Part shown: positions 1 through 8,769 of the stretch, in pieces
Layout: each line of letters begins with the position of its first letter
Position numbering within the stretch: position 1 is the first letter of the stretch
NCBI RefSeq assembly: GCF_014137995.1
Contig: NZ_JACGWV010000003.1
Coordinates: 925,850-989,849, forward strand
Length of the DNA stretch: 64,000 bases
From: Promicromonospora sukumoe
GTDB lineage: Bacteria > Actinomycetota > Actinomycetes > Actinomycetales > Cellulomonadaceae
Reading direction: 5' to 3'
Program-made: the position numbers and the translations under genes
Notes under the pieces: generated by a model
Seen by the model: the letters and a program-made list of their open reading frames with translations, nothing else
The model's database searches: none
Told to the model about the DNA's origin: nothing

Positions 1-1030
1 AGCGCGGGTGCGGCTCCGCCGGCCGGGCGCGGGGGAGTCCCGCCGGGAGAGAGATCTCCAGGCACGCACCGACGGCCGTGGGCCGGTGCCCGTCCAGCTG
101 GGCGAGCACCTGGCCCGCGGCCGTCGCCGCTGCTACGGCGGCGAGCGTCGCCTCGTGCGTGGGCTCCGGCGCCTTGCGGAGCTGGGCGGCCAGCGCCGGC
201 CAGTCCCGGTCCGCGTCCCCGCGCGCCAGGTCCACGCAGCTCACGCACGCCGAGCGGCCCGGCCGCACCAGCGGGCCCACCACGACGTCGGCCTCGCGCA
301 CCACTACCGGCAGGTGCGGCACCCCTAGTCCCAGCAGCCGCTGGTACCGCGCCGGGTGCGCGGCGTGCGGCTCTGTCACCACGACGACGTCGAGCGCCTC
401 CGGGTCCGGCCCCGTGCCGTCCCCGACGGCGTCGTCCACCCGGACCAGGACCCGCGGGGACCGCTCCGCGAGCAGCCCACGCACCGCCAGGTCGCGCGCC
501 TCGCCCACGTCGGACGCGCGCAGCCCGCCCAGTCCGACGTCGGTGGTCTGCACCGGTAGCGGGTCGTGCAGCACCAGGCTGCCCACCCCCGCCGTCGCGA
601 GGTGCAGCACGACCGCCGTGCCCAGCCGGCCGAGTCCGACGACGCCCACGACCCGTTCGGCGCGCTCGGCGAGCGTGGCCAGCCCCGCGCCGTCGGGCCG
701 CAGCATGCCGAGCACCGTCGCGTCCGCCGCGCCGTCGGCCGGAGCGGTCACCGCGCCGACCGGCCCCGGGACGGGGACCAGCACGCCCGCCCGGGCCAGC
801 GCGTCCATGATCTCGTCGCGCCGCTCGGTGGGCACCCCGCACCGCGCCGCCGACTGCTCGACCGTCACGTGCCGGCGCTCCGCGATCTCCTCCAGCCAGG
901 ACTCCTCGGCGGGGCTGAGCCCCGACAGCACGAAGGACCAGCGGGGGTCCGAGCCGCACTGCACCTGGCCGCCGCCGCGGGTGAGCACGGGCGTGCCGGG
1001 CCGCAGCCGGAGGGCGGGGGCGGGCGTCAT
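1..1030 (-). CDS. ThiF-family adenylyltransferase-like protein, C-terminus beyond window
   Basis: Read from the reverse strand, starting at the ATG at 1030-1028; the frame runs off the left edge, so the C-terminus is missing. The N-terminal ~110 residues look like a winged-helix segment. A Rossmann segment follows (RVVGVVGLGRLGTAVVLHL, about residue 120), as in the E1/ThiF/MoeB ATP-binding fold. Downstream is a CVSC pair within CVSCVDLARADRDW. Such proteins beside a zincin-2 gene are common in actinobacteria, but their substrate is unknown. The gene is divergent from the metalloprotease-like gene at 1215, with a 184-bp shared upstream region. The family call is fairly safe; function is open. 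Confidence 0.75.
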   Translation of the reverse strand, partial: MTPAPALRLRPGTPVLTRGGGQVQCGSDPRWSFVLSGLSPAEESWLEEIAERRHVTVEQSAARCGVPTERRDEIMDALARAGVLVPVPGPVGAVTAPADGAADATVLGMLRPDGAGLATLAERAERVVGVVGLGRLGTAVVLHLATAGVGSLVLHDPLPVQTTDVGLGGLRASDVGEARDLAVRGLLAERSPRVLVRVDDAVGDGTGPDPEALDVVVVTEPHAAHPARYQRLLGLGVPHLPVVVREADVVVGPLVRPGRSACVSCVDLARGDADRDWPALAAQLRKAPEPTHEATLAAVAAATAAGQVLAQLDGHRPTAVGACLEISLPAGLPRARPAEPHPR

Positions 1031-1214
1031 GCCCACCACCCTGCCCGACGGCGGCGCGCCCGGAGGGTTGTCCACAGGTTCAGAGGCAAACAGGCCCGGT
1101 CGCGTCCACCGGCCCGGAGGCATATCCAAAGCATCGGGCGGGCGGGAAGTTCCCGGCTGCGCCCAGAGCCAAATGCACGGCGCAACGCTTGCGGACCCGG
1201 TTACGGTGAACACT

Positions 1215-2693
1215 ATGAGCGACCAGCACCAGCCCGGCGAGTCTCCCCAGTCGTGGGAGGAGATGCTGCGCTCCATGCTCGGCGACGGCGCAGACGAAGT
1301 GATGGCCGAGATGCGTGAGCGGGGCATCGACCCGACCGCGCTCGGCGGAGCCCCCGACCCCGTGATGATGCAGTACGCCCTGGCCCAGGTGCAGAAGATG
1401 CTCTCGGCCGAGGGCACCGGACCCGTCAACGCGGACGTCGCGCACGACGTCGCGCGCCAGGTGGCGGTCAGCGAGGGCGACCCGTCCCTGACCGGCAGGC
1501 AGGCCAAGGACGCGACCGACGCGCTCGGGGTGGCCGAGCTGTGGCTCGACGCCGTGACCGACCTCCCGCCCGCTGGCGGGACCCGGCGTGCGTGGAACCG
1601 GTCCGAGTGGGTCGAGGCCACGCTCCCGGTGTGGAACGAGCTCGCAGCTCCCGTCGCGTCCTCCGTCTCGGAGGCCCTCGCCACTGTGCTGCGCGACCAG
1701 CTCCCCGACGGCGTCGACGACGGCGAGGCCGTGCCCGGCATGCCCGCGGGCGTGCTGCACGGCCTGGGCGGCTCGATCGACCCGGCCCAGATGATGAAGC
1801 GGCTCGGCTCGGCGGTGTTCGGCATGCAGGTCGGCCAGGCGGCCGGCACGCTCTCGCGCGAGGTCTTCGGCGCGACCGACGTCGGCCTCCCGCTGCTCGA
1901 CAGCCCCGACACGGTGCTGCTGCCCACCAACGTGGCCGAGTTCGCCGACGGGCTGGACGCCCCGCTGGAGGAGGTCCGCCAGTTCCTCGCCGTGCGCGAG
2001 GCCGCCCACGCGCGCCTGTTCACGCACGTCCCGTGGCTGCGGTCGCACCTGCTGTCCATCGTGGAGCGGTACGCGCGCGGCATCACCATCGACCTCGACG
2101 CGCTCGAGGCCCAGGTGCGCGACATCGACCTCGCCGACTCCGACGCGCTGCGCAGCGCCCTGTCGGGCGGCGTCTTCGGCCTGCAGAACACGGACGAGCA
2201 GAAGGCCGTGCTCCTGAACCTGGAGACCACGCTCGCGCTGGTCGAAGGCTGGGTGGACGAGGTCAGCGCCCTCGCCGCCCTGCCGCACCTGCCGCACGCC
2301 ATCCCGCTGCGGGAGATGATCCGCCGTCGCCGGGCCGCGGGCGGGCCCGCCGAGCAGACGTTCTCGACCCTGGTCGGCCTGGAGCTGCGCCCGCGCAGGT
2401 CGCGCGACGCGGCGACGCTGTTCGCGATCGTGGCCCGCGCCCAGGGGCCGGAGGGCCGCGACGCCGTGTGGGACCACCCCGACCTGCTGCCCGGGACCGA
2501 GGACCTCGACGACCCGGCGGGCTACCTGGTGCGCCGGGAGGCGGCGGAGAACGAGCACGCCGACGTCGACGCCGCGCTGAAGGAGATCTTCGGCGAGGAG
2601 GAGGGGCAGGACCCGACCGGTTCCGACCCCGAGAAGCCGGCGGGCCCCGAGACGCCGACCAACCCCGAGAAGCCGGCGGACCCCGAGAAGTAG
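1215..2693 (+). CDS. zinc-dependent metalloprotease-like protein (DUF2342/zincin_2)
   Basis: The 492-residue product matches the actinobacterial DUF2342 / zincin-like family (the family of M. tuberculosis Rv3195). The N-terminal ~60 residues are an acidic helical region. The core carries REAAHARLF near residue 261, in the place where a classical zincin has HExxH. The C-terminal tail is a Pro/Glu-rich low-complexity run with repeated PEKPA units. The start is the ATG at 1215; a long open frame continues upstream but is antisense to the ThiF-like gene. The gene is followed 5 bp later by the convergent YgjP-like metallopeptidase gene. Whether it has protease activity is not known. Confidence 0.85.
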   Translation: MSDQHQPGESPQSWEEMLRSMLGDGADEVMAEMRERGIDPTALGGAPDPVMMQYALAQVQKMLSAEGTGPVNADVAHDVARQVAVSEGDPSLTGRQAKDATDALGVAELWLDAVTDLPPAGGTRRAWNRSEWVEATLPVWNELAAPVASSVSEALATVLRDQLPDGVDDGEAVPGMPAGVLHGLGGSIDPAQMMKRLGSAVFGMQVGQAAGTLSREVFGATDVGLPLLDSPDTVLLPTNVAEFADGLDAPLEEVRQFLAVREAAHARLFTHVPWLRSHLLSIVERYARGITIDLDALEAQVRDIDLADSDALRSALSGGVFGLQNTDEQKAVLLNLETTLALVEGWVDEVSALAALPHLPHAIPLREMIRRRRAAGGPAEQTFSTLVGLELRPRRSRDAATLFAIVARAQGPEGRDAVWDHPDLLPGTEDLDDPAGYLVRREAAENEHADVDAALKEIFGEEEGQDPTGSDPEKPAGPETPTNPEKPADPEK

Positions 2694-2698
2694 CCGGC

Positions 2699-3241
2699 TC
2701 AGTCCTGCTCGTCGTCGGGCGTCGCGGTCCCCGGGTCGTCCTGCGTGAACGAGGCGCCCTCCAGGAATCCGCGGGCCCGGTCCGTCTTGGGGTAGACCTC
2801 CAGGATCCGCCAGAACTCGGGACCGTGACCGGCGTGCAGGAGGTGGGCCAGCTCGTGCAGCAGCACGTAGTCCAGCACCCACGACGGCATGCCCTGCAGG
2901 CGGGTCGAGATCCGGATGGACCCGTCGAGCAGCGTGCACGACCCCCAGCGCCTGCCCTGGTTGGCCGACCAGCGCACGCTGGAGGGCTTGGCGCTGCCGC
3001 CGAGATACTTGGCGGAGAGCTCGCCGGCGCGGTCCATCAGCTCCTGGTCGGAGGGGCGCCGTCGCCGTTCCTTGTCCTCGAGCCGGGCCACCATCTTCGC
3101 CACCCACTCCCGCTCCTGAGCCCGAGAGAAGCGCGCAGGAATGGCGACGATGGTCCGTCCACCGTCGCGGTATGCGCTCACCGTGGCGGTGCGACGGCGG
3201 CTCCGGCGCACCTCCACGGACGTCAGGGCGTCGTGGGCCAC
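2699..3241 (-). CDS. YgjP/SprT-like M48-family metallopeptidase
   Basis: The 180-residue protein carries HELAHLLHAGHGPEFW. The HExxH zinc motif is at H129, E130 and H133 (GTG-start numbering), with a further His at 139, typical of YgjP-like metallopeptidases (DUF45). RWGSC precedes it, also characteristic of the family. I chose the GTG at 3241. An upstream ATG at 3331 would add 30 residues encoded by AT-richer, promoter-like DNA that do not resemble the family. The gene is convergent with the zincin-2 gene and divergent from the PDZ/Lon gene. Confidence 0.85.
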   Translation of the reverse strand: MAHDALTSVEVRRSRRRTATVSAYRDGGRTIVAIPARFSRAQEREWVAKMVARLEDKERRRRPSDQELMDRAGELSAKYLGGSAKPSSVRWSANQGRRWGSCTLLDGSIRISTRLQGMPSWVLDYVLLHELAHLLHAGHGPEFWRILEVYPKTDRARGFLEGASFTQDDPGTATPDDEQD

Positions 3242-3371
3242 GGGACGACCGTACCGGTTATCGGCGTCCTTGTGGGGTATAACACACCGTTCAAGTGGAA
3301 AAACTTTGCCGTGCGGGCCGTGGACCGGCACTGTTCACGGAACCCACAGCCAAGTGAGGAATGATGGGCCG

Positions 3372-4481
3372 GTGACTGACATGCGCGACCTCCAGCACGC
3401 TCCGCAACCCGAGCCGTCACCGTTCGACGACGCGGGCGACTCGTATGCGCCGATCACCCGCCGCACGGTCACGCTGGGGGTGTCCTTGCTGCTCACGGCG
3501 GTTCTAGCCGCCCTGGCGCTGGTGGTGCCGACGCCGTACGCGATGCGTTCGCCGGGGCCCACCGAGGACACCCTGGAACGCAACCTCATCCGGATCGAGG
3601 GCGCGCGCACGTACGAGTCCACCGGTCAGCTGCGCCTGACGACGGTCTCCGTGCTGGGCGGGCCGGGCTACCCGATGATGGCCGGCCAGGTGATCCAGGG
3701 CTGGCTGGACCCGCGCCGCTCGGTGCTCCCGGTCGAGGCGATCTTCCCCCAGGCCACCACCAAGGAGCAGCAGCAGGAGGTCAGCCAGGCCGAGATGGTG
3801 TCGTCGCAGGAGTCGGCCACGGCCGCTGCGCTGACCGAGCTCGGCTACGACGTGCCCGCCGTGCTGGAGGTCGCCGGGACGGAGCCGGACTCCGGGGCCG
3901 AGGGCAAGCTGGAGGAGGGCGACGTCATCACGGAGTTCCAGGGTGAACCCGTGGGCACCTACGCCGACCTCATCGACGGGCTGGCCGCGACGACGCCGGG
4001 CGAGGACGTGACGCTCGGCGTGAAGCGGGGCGACCGCACGTCGGACGTGACCGTCACGACCGCCGACAACGGCCAGCGGGCCGTGCTCGGCGTCTTCATC
4101 GACCCGCACTACGACTTCCCGGTGGACGTCTCCATCGAGATCGAGGACATCGGCGGGCCCAGCGCGGGCACCATGTTCGCGCTCGGCATCATCGACAAGC
4201 TGACGCCCGAGGACGAGGCGAACGGCGAGATCATCGCGGGCACGGGGACCATGAGCCCGGAGGGCAACGTGGGGCCCATCGGCGGCATCGAGCAGAAGCT
4301 GTACGGCGCCGTCCGCGACGACGCCGAGTGGTTCCTCGCCCCCGCCGACAACTGTGACCAGGTGGTGGGCAACGTGCCCGACGGGCTGCACGTCGTGCGG
4401 GTCGCGACCCTGGCGGAGGCGCGCGACGCCGTCGAGCAGATCGGGCGTGGCGAGGGCGCCGACCTCCCGACGTGCTCCTGA
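3372..4481 (+). CDS. membrane-anchored PDZ-domain S16 (Lon-type) serine protease
   Basis: 369 residues. One N-terminal membrane segment (about 32-52, VTLGVSLLLTAVLAALALVV) precedes an extracytoplasmic part. A PDZ domain follows (about 170-225), then a Lon-type proteolytic domain. The nucleophile is Ser264 in GGPSAGTMFALG and the catalytic lysine is Lys309 in GPIGGIEQKLYGA. This is the S16 Ser/Lys dyad arrangement of the YlbL/Rv3194c family. The GTG at 3372 lies 11 bp after TGAGGA, a better ribosome-site distance than the ATG at 3381. It belongs to the conserved island with the UPF0182 gene downstream. Probably degrades or processes extracytoplasmic proteins; the substrate is not known. Confidence 0.88.
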   Translation: MTDMRDLQHAPQPEPSPFDDAGDSYAPITRRTVTLGVSLLLTAVLAALALVVPTPYAMRSPGPTEDTLERNLIRIEGARTYESTGQLRLTTVSVLGGPGYPMMAGQVIQGWLDPRRSVLPVEAIFPQATTKEQQQEVSQAEMVSSQESATAAALTELGYDVPAVLEVAGTEPDSGAEGKLEEGDVITEFQGEPVGTYADLIDGLAATTPGEDVTLGVKRGDRTSDVTVTTADNGQRAVLGVFIDPHYDFPVDVSIEIEDIGGPSAGTMFALGIIDKLTPEDEANGEIIAGTGTMSPEGNVGPIGGIEQKLYGAVRDDAEWFLAPADNCDQVVGNVPDGLHVVRVATLAEARDAVEQIGRGEGADLPTCS

Positions 4482-4550
4482 CGCCTGCGGGCGGGTTGCC
4501 GGGCGTTGACGACGTGTTGCACATCTGGAGGATGTGGGAACCTTGTGGTG

Positions 4551-4576
4551 GGAACCTTGACCAGAGCCTGGCCGTT
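4551..4576 (+). promoter_or_regulatory. candidate SigH/SigR-type promoter upstream of UPF0182 gene
   Basis: GGAAC (4551-4555), an 18-base spacer and GTT (4574-4576) match the actinobacterial oxidative/heat-stress sigma consensus (GGAAT-N18-GTT in the SigR/SigH group). The -35 block is part of a 12-base direct repeat, GTGGGAACCTTG, at 4534-4545 and 4548-4559; only the second copy has GTT at the right spacing. Predicted transcription would begin near 4583, about 40 bp before the GTG start. This is a pattern match only. Confidence 0.4.
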
Positions 4577-4622
4577 CCAACTGCGTACGGCCCAACCATT
4601 CATGACGTGAGGTAACGCAGAA

Positions 4623-7600
4623 GTGTCCTTCGCCGCAGCACCTCGTCGCCCATCCGGCGGCGCACCCCGAGCCCGACGACGCAGTCCCCTGGGGGTGGCG
4701 GTCGTCGCGGTCGCCGTCGTCATCGCGGCCCTGCTCCTCCTAGCCCAGTTCTGGACCGAGGTGATGTGGTTCGGGCAGCTCGGGTTCTCCCGGGTGATCT
4801 GGACCGAGTGGGGCATGCGTGGCGCCCTGTTCGCCGTCGGCTTCGTCGTCATGGCGGGCGCCGTGTTCTGGTCGTTCACCGCGGCCTACCGCTCGCGCCC
4901 GGTCTACGCGCCGAGCACCCCCGAGCAAGCGACGCTCGACCAGTACCGCGAGGCGGTCGAGCCGCTGCGCCGGGTCGTGATGATCGCGGCCCCCGTGCTG
5001 GTCGGCTTCTTCGCCGGTGTCGCGGCGTCCGCGCAGTGGCGCGCCGTGCTGCTCGCGTTCAACAGCGAGCCGTTCGGCCAGAACGACCCGCAGTTCGGCA
5101 TGGACCTCGGGTTCTTCGTCTTCATGCTGCCCGCGCTGCGGTTCGGCGTCGGGTTCCTCATCTCCGTGGTCGTGATCGCCGGCATCGCCGGGGTCATCAC
5201 GCACTACCTGTACGGCGGGCTCCGGATCGGCCCCGCCGCGGCCGGCGGCCCCCGCACCACCCCCGCGGCGCGCATCCACCTGTCCGTCGTCGGCGCCGCG
5301 CTCCTGCTGCTCATCGCCGGCAACTACTGGCTGGACCGGTACTCGATCCTGACCAACGCGGGCGACCGGTTCGACGGCGCGTCGTACTCCGACGTGCACG
5401 CCGTGATCCCCGCCAAGGGCATCCTCACGGTCGTGGCCGTCTTCGTGGCCGCGCTGTTCATCGTCACCGCGTTCCGCGGCGACTGGCGCCTGCCGGCCAT
5501 CGGCGTCGGGCTCATGGTGGTCTCCGCCATCGCGATCGGCGGCATCTACCCCGCCGTCGTCCAGCGGTTCCAGGTGAACCCGAACGCGCAGGAGCTGGAG
5601 GCCGAGTACATCCAGCGCAACATCGACGCGACATTGTCCGCCTTCGGCATCGACGACGTCGAGAAGGAACCGTACGACGCGACGACCCAGGCGGAAGAGG
5701 GCGCGCTGCGCTCGGACGCCGACACGGCCGCGTCGATCCGTCTCCTGGACCCGCAGATCGTCTCGCCGTCGTTCCGCCAGCTCCAGCAGAACAAGCAGTA
5801 CTACAACTTCAACGACTCCCTGTCGGTCGACAAGTACGAGATCGACGGCGAGTCCCGCGACACCGTGATCGCGGTGCGCGAGCTGAACCTCGACGGCCTG
5901 GGCCAGGACCAGCGCAACTGGGTCAACGACCACACCGTGTACACGCACGGCTACGGCGTCGTCGCCGCGTACGGCAACCAGCCGGGCCCGGACGGCCGCC
6001 CGGCCTTCTTCGAGGGTGGCATCCCGTCGCAGGGCGCGATCACCGACCTCGAGGGCGAGTACGAGCCGCGCATCTACTTCAGCCCGAGCACCACCACGTA
6101 CTCGATCGTCGGCGCCCCCGAGGGCACCGACCCCTGGGAGCTCGACTACCAGGCGGACGACGCGGACGACGGCGGCCAGGTCAACACGACCTTCGCCGGC
6201 GACGCCGGGCCCGACGTCGGCGCTTTCGGCAGCAAGCTGCTGTACGCGCTGAAGTTCGGCGAGGAGCAGCTGCTGTTCTCCGACCGCGTGACCAGCGAGT
6301 CGCAGATCCTGTACGACCGTGACCCGCAGCAGCGCGTCAGCAAGGTCGCCCCGTGGCTCACGCTCGACAACCGGGTCTACCCGGCGGTCGTGGACGGCCG
6401 CGTGAAGTGGATCGTCGACGCGTACACCACCAGCGACGCCGTCCCGTACTCGACGTCGACCCCGCTCGACGAGGCCGTGGCGGACACGCTGACCACGCAG
6501 GCGGGCGCCCCGATCGAGCTGCCGGAGGAGGTCAACTACATCCGGAACTCGGTGAAGGCCACGGTCGACGCCTACGACGGTTCGGTCGACCTGTACGCCT
6601 GGGACGCCGAGGACCCGATCCTGAAGGCCTGGAGCAACGTCTTCCCGGGTTCGGTGAAGCCGATGGACGAGATCTCCGGTGACCTGATGAGCCACCTGCG
6701 GTACCCGGAGGACCTGTTCAAGGTGCAGCGCACCCTGCTCAGCCAGTACCACGTGACGGACTCGGCCGAGTTCTTCTCGGGCCAGGACTTCTGGAACAAC
6801 CCGACCGACCCGACGTCGGAGGCGACCACCGCCCCGCTGCAGCCGCCGTACTACCTGACGCTGCAGATGCCGGGCCAGGACGAGTCCACGTTCTCGCTGA
6901 CGTCGACCTTCATCCCGGGCGGTAACACCGACCGTGAGGTGCTCACCGGCTTCCTCGCCGTGGACGCCGACGCCGGCAGCGACGCGGGTACCAAGTCCGA
7001 GGACTACGGCAAGCTACGCCTGCTGGAGCTTCCACGGGACACGACTGTCCCCGGACCGGGTCAGGTGCAGAACAACTTCGACTCGAACCCGACCATCTCC
7101 GAGCAGCTGAACATCCTGCAGATCGGTGCGTCCACGGTGCGGCGGGGCAACCAGCTCACCCTGCCGGTCGGTGGCGGCCTGCTGTACGTGCAGCCGGTCT
7201 ACATCCAGTCGACCGGTGGCACGCAGTTCCCGCTGCTGCGCAAGGTGCTGGTCTCGTTCGGTGACGACATCGGCTTCGCCGACACGCTCGACGAGGCGCT
7301 GGACCAGGTGTTCGGCGGTGACTCGGGCGCCCAGGCCGGCGACGCCGGCGCGGCGGCCGAGGACGAGGCCCCGGTGGCCCCGCCCACGGGCGAGGGAGAC
7401 ACGGGCGCGACGCCCACGCCGGAGCCGAGCCAGGAGCCGTCCGGCGAGCCCACGCCGGACAGCACCCAGGCGCCGTCCTCGGAGCTGGACGCGGCACTGC
7501 AGGACGCCGCGGCCGCGCTGGAGGACTCCAACACCGCCCAGCGGGCCGGTGACTGGGCCGCCTACGGCGAGGCGCAGGACCGGCTCCAGAAGGCGCTGGA

Positions 7601-7640
7601 GGACGCGATCGCGGCGGAAGAGGCGCAGCAGCAGGGCTGA
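4623..7640 (+). CDS. UPF0182 family large membrane protein
   Basis: 1005 residues, the usual length for UPF0182 (M. tuberculosis Rv3193c family). The first ~330 residues contain about seven hydrophobic segments (for example near 22-42, 60-82 and 115-135). A large, mostly soluble domain follows, containing EAEYIQRNIDATLSAFGI and VSKVAPWLTLDNRVYPAV stretches typical of the family. The C-terminal ~110 residues are a Pro/Thr/Glu/Ala-rich linker with a final predicted coiled helix. The start is GTG at 4623. The neighbouring PDZ/Lon protease is the usual partner in actinobacteria. The biochemical function is unknown. A strong hairpin terminator follows. Confidence 0.92.
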   Translation: MSFAAAPRRPSGGAPRARRRSPLGVAVVAVAVVIAALLLLAQFWTEVMWFGQLGFSRVIWTEWGMRGALFAVGFVVMAGAVFWSFTAAYRSRPVYAPSTPEQATLDQYREAVEPLRRVVMIAAPVLVGFFAGVAASAQWRAVLLAFNSEPFGQNDPQFGMDLGFFVFMLPALRFGVGFLISVVVIAGIAGVITHYLYGGLRIGPAAAGGPRTTPAARIHLSVVGAALLLLIAGNYWLDRYSILTNAGDRFDGASYSDVHAVIPAKGILTVVAVFVAALFIVTAFRGDWRLPAIGVGLMVVSAIAIGGIYPAVVQRFQVNPNAQELEAEYIQRNIDATLSAFGIDDVEKEPYDATTQAEEGALRSDADTAASIRLLDPQIVSPSFRQLQQNKQYYNFNDSLSVDKYEIDGESRDTVIAVRELNLDGLGQDQRNWVNDHTVYTHGYGVVAAYGNQPGPDGRPAFFEGGIPSQGAITDLEGEYEPRIYFSPSTTTYSIVGAPEGTDPWELDYQADDADDGGQVNTTFAGDAGPDVGAFGSKLLYALKFGEEQLLFSDRVTSESQILYDRDPQQRVSKVAPWLTLDNRVYPAVVDGRVKWIVDAYTTSDAVPYSTSTPLDEAVADTLTTQAGAPIELPEEVNYIRNSVKATVDAYDGSVDLYAWDAEDPILKAWSNVFPGSVKPMDEISGDLMSHLRYPEDLFKVQRTLLSQYHVTDSAEFFSGQDFWNNPTDPTSEATTAPLQPPYYLTLQMPGQDESTFSLTSTFIPGGNTDREVLTGFLAVDADAGSDAGTKSEDYGKLRLLELPRDTTVPGPGQVQNNFDSNPTISEQLNILQIGASTVRRGNQLTLPVGGGLLYVQPVYIQSTGGTQFPLLRKVLVSFGDDIGFADTLDEALDQVFGGDSGAQAGDAGAAAEDEAPVAPPTGEGDTGATPTPEPSQEPSGEPTPDSTQAPSSELDAALQDAAAALEDSNTAQRAGDWAAYGEAQDRLQKALEDAIAAEEAQQQG

Positions 7641-7659
7641 CGCCGCTCCCGCCCCCAGC

Positions 7660-7702
7660 CGGGCCCGCAGGTCACCTCGGTGACCTGCGGGCCCGGTTTT
7701 TT
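7660..7702 (+). terminator. Rho-independent terminator
   Basis: A perfect inverted repeat with 16-base arms starting GGGCCCGCAGGTCACC, a short TCG loop, and then a run of six T (7697-7702). It ends the UPF0182 transcript and directly abuts the stop codon of the convergent methyltransferase-like gene. Confidence 0.9.
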
Positions 7703-8520
7703 CATGCGGCCCGGCGGGCGACCACCACCGAGTTGATGACGTCGTCGGTGGGGTGCACCACCTCCAGCACCTCGAACCCCGGCATCGCGGCCAGGTCGAC
7801 CGGCGGGTACAGCAGGGTGCGGGCCCCGCGCGCGCTGCGCGCGAGCAGCAGCGCCCCGGGGCGCATGACGTCGGCCATCCTGCGCAGGATGGCCGCCTTG
7901 GCCGACGGCGTCTCGCCGACCAGCGCCGCGAGCACCACGACGTCGTACCCGCCGAGCGCGACGTCGGCGGCGTCGGCCTGCTCGAACCGCACGTTCGCCG
8001 ACCCGAGGCGCTCGGCGACCCGCCGCGCCAGGGCCACAGCAGTGGCGTCCCGGTCCAGCCCGACGACGGGGGCGTCGAGCGCGTGGGCGTACCCGAGCGT
8101 GCTCAGCGGCAGCGGTCCGCTGCCGAGCACGGCGACCGACGTCGGTGTGCCGGCGCCCGCGTGCGCGATCAGCCGGGCCTCCAGGGCCGTGAGCCGCCGG
8201 TAGTTGTCGAGGTAGGGGAACGCGGCGAGCGCGGCCCGCGCGTCGGGCGCCGTGCCGATGTGCTCCGCCCAGGCGTGCTCGAGCGCGGTCTCGCCGCGTG
8301 CCGACAGGTCGCGGATCGCGTCCTTGCGGCGGTGCACCTCCGGGTGCGCCAGGACGTCCCCGGCCTGCCGGTCGGGCGTCGCGAGCACCGCCTGCACCAG
8401 GCCGCCGAACAGGGCGTCCGTGTCGGGGCCGGGGCGCAGGTGGGGAAGGGCGGCAAGCTGGTCGGTGAGGTGGACGATCCGGTCGGCGGACAGGGTGGTA
8501 TCGCTCAGCTCCGTCGTCAT
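7702..8520 (-). CDS. nicotianamine synthase-like protein
   Basis: 272 residues resembling the nicotianamine synthase family, which transfers the aminobutyrate moiety of S-adenosylmethionine to make metallophores. Evidence is FPYLDNYRRLTALEARL (mid-protein), the nucleotide-binding GSGPLPLSTLGYA, and the C-terminal SARGARTLLYPPVDL. The fold is a class-I SAM Rossmann fold. The start is the ATG at 8520; an in-frame ATG 108 bp further upstream overlaps the tRNA promoter region and is less likely. No opine dehydrogenase (CntM-like) or metallophore transporter lies nearby, so the product cannot be assigned. A generic SAM methyltransferase is the alternative. Confidence 0.75.
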   Translation of the reverse strand: MTTELSDTTLSADRIVHLTDQLAALPHLRPGPDTDALFGGLVQAVLATPDRQAGDVLAHPEVHRRKDAIRDLSARGETALEHAWAEHIGTAPDARAALAAFPYLDNYRRLTALEARLIAHAGAGTPTSVAVLGSGPLPLSTLGYAHALDAPVVGLDRDATAVALARRVAERLGSANVRFEQADAADVALGGYDVVVLAALVGETPSAKAAILRRMADVMRPGALLLARSARGARTLLYPPVDLAAMPGFEVLEVVHPTDDVINSVVVARRAA

Positions 8521-8589
8521 GGGGACGATGGTTCCACGGCCGGAACGGTTCGACCGGCTGTGACCTGCGTCTCGACCGGGTGGCCCGGT

Positions 8590-8619
8590 TTGCGCTTCGT
8601 CGCTCGGGGTGCGTAAAGT
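8590..8619 (+). promoter_or_regulatory. candidate promoter of the initiator tRNA gene
   Basis: TTGCGC (8590-8595), an 18-base spacer, and TAAAGT (8614-8619) resemble a housekeeping -35/-10 pair. The tRNA 5' end is at 8632, so transcription would begin only a few bases before the mature tRNA. Confidence 0.45.
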
Positions 8620-8631
8620 AGGGATCACCGA

Positions 8632-8705
8632 CGCGGGGTGGAGCAGCTCGGTAGCTCGCTGGGCTCATAACCCAGAGGTCGCAGGTTCAAATCCTGCCCC
8701 CGCTA
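8632..8705 (+). tRNA. initiator tRNA-fMet (CAU)
   Basis: The cloverleaf is complete: acceptor 8632-8638 with 8698-8704, D stem GAGC/GCTC, anticodon loop CTCATAA, T stem GCAGG/CCTGC, discriminator A at 8705. It is the initiator rather than the elongator. Position 1 C faces U72 (unpaired), the anticodon stem ends in three G:C pairs (GGG/CCC), and the 11:24 pair is A:U. CCA is not encoded. Confidence 0.95.
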
Positions 8706-8710
8706 CAAGA

Positions 8711-8744
8711 TCAGGCCCGGGATTCTACGGAATCCCGGGCCTGA
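8711..8744 (+). terminator. hairpin terminator after tRNA-fMet
   Basis: A perfect 15-bp inverted repeat beginning TCAGGCCCGGGATTC with a TACG loop, starting five bases after the tRNA. No strong T-run follows, only GTGCTTT, so termination efficiency is uncertain. Confidence 0.7.
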
Positions 8745-8769
8745 GTGCTTTGCCCGGAAGGAGACCGCT

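Noticed and set aside
1080..3107. A 675-codon open frame antisense to the zincin-2 gene
   Set aside because: Arg/Gly/Ala/Val-rich translation of the complementary strand of real genes, no motif, and typical of high-GC shadow frames.
3278..3283. TATAAC as a -10 element for the PDZ/Lon gene
   Set aside because: No acceptable -35 at 16-18 bp spacing; not reported as a promoter.
2699..3331. ATG 3331 as start of the YgjP-like gene
   Set aside because: It would take in AT-rich, promoter-like DNA shared with the PDZ/Lon gene, and the added residues do not fit the family.
4740..6752. A 670-codon open frame antisense to the UPF0182 gene
   Set aside because: Composition is Val/Arg/Asp/Glu-biased without any domain; the forward UPF0182 reading is certain.
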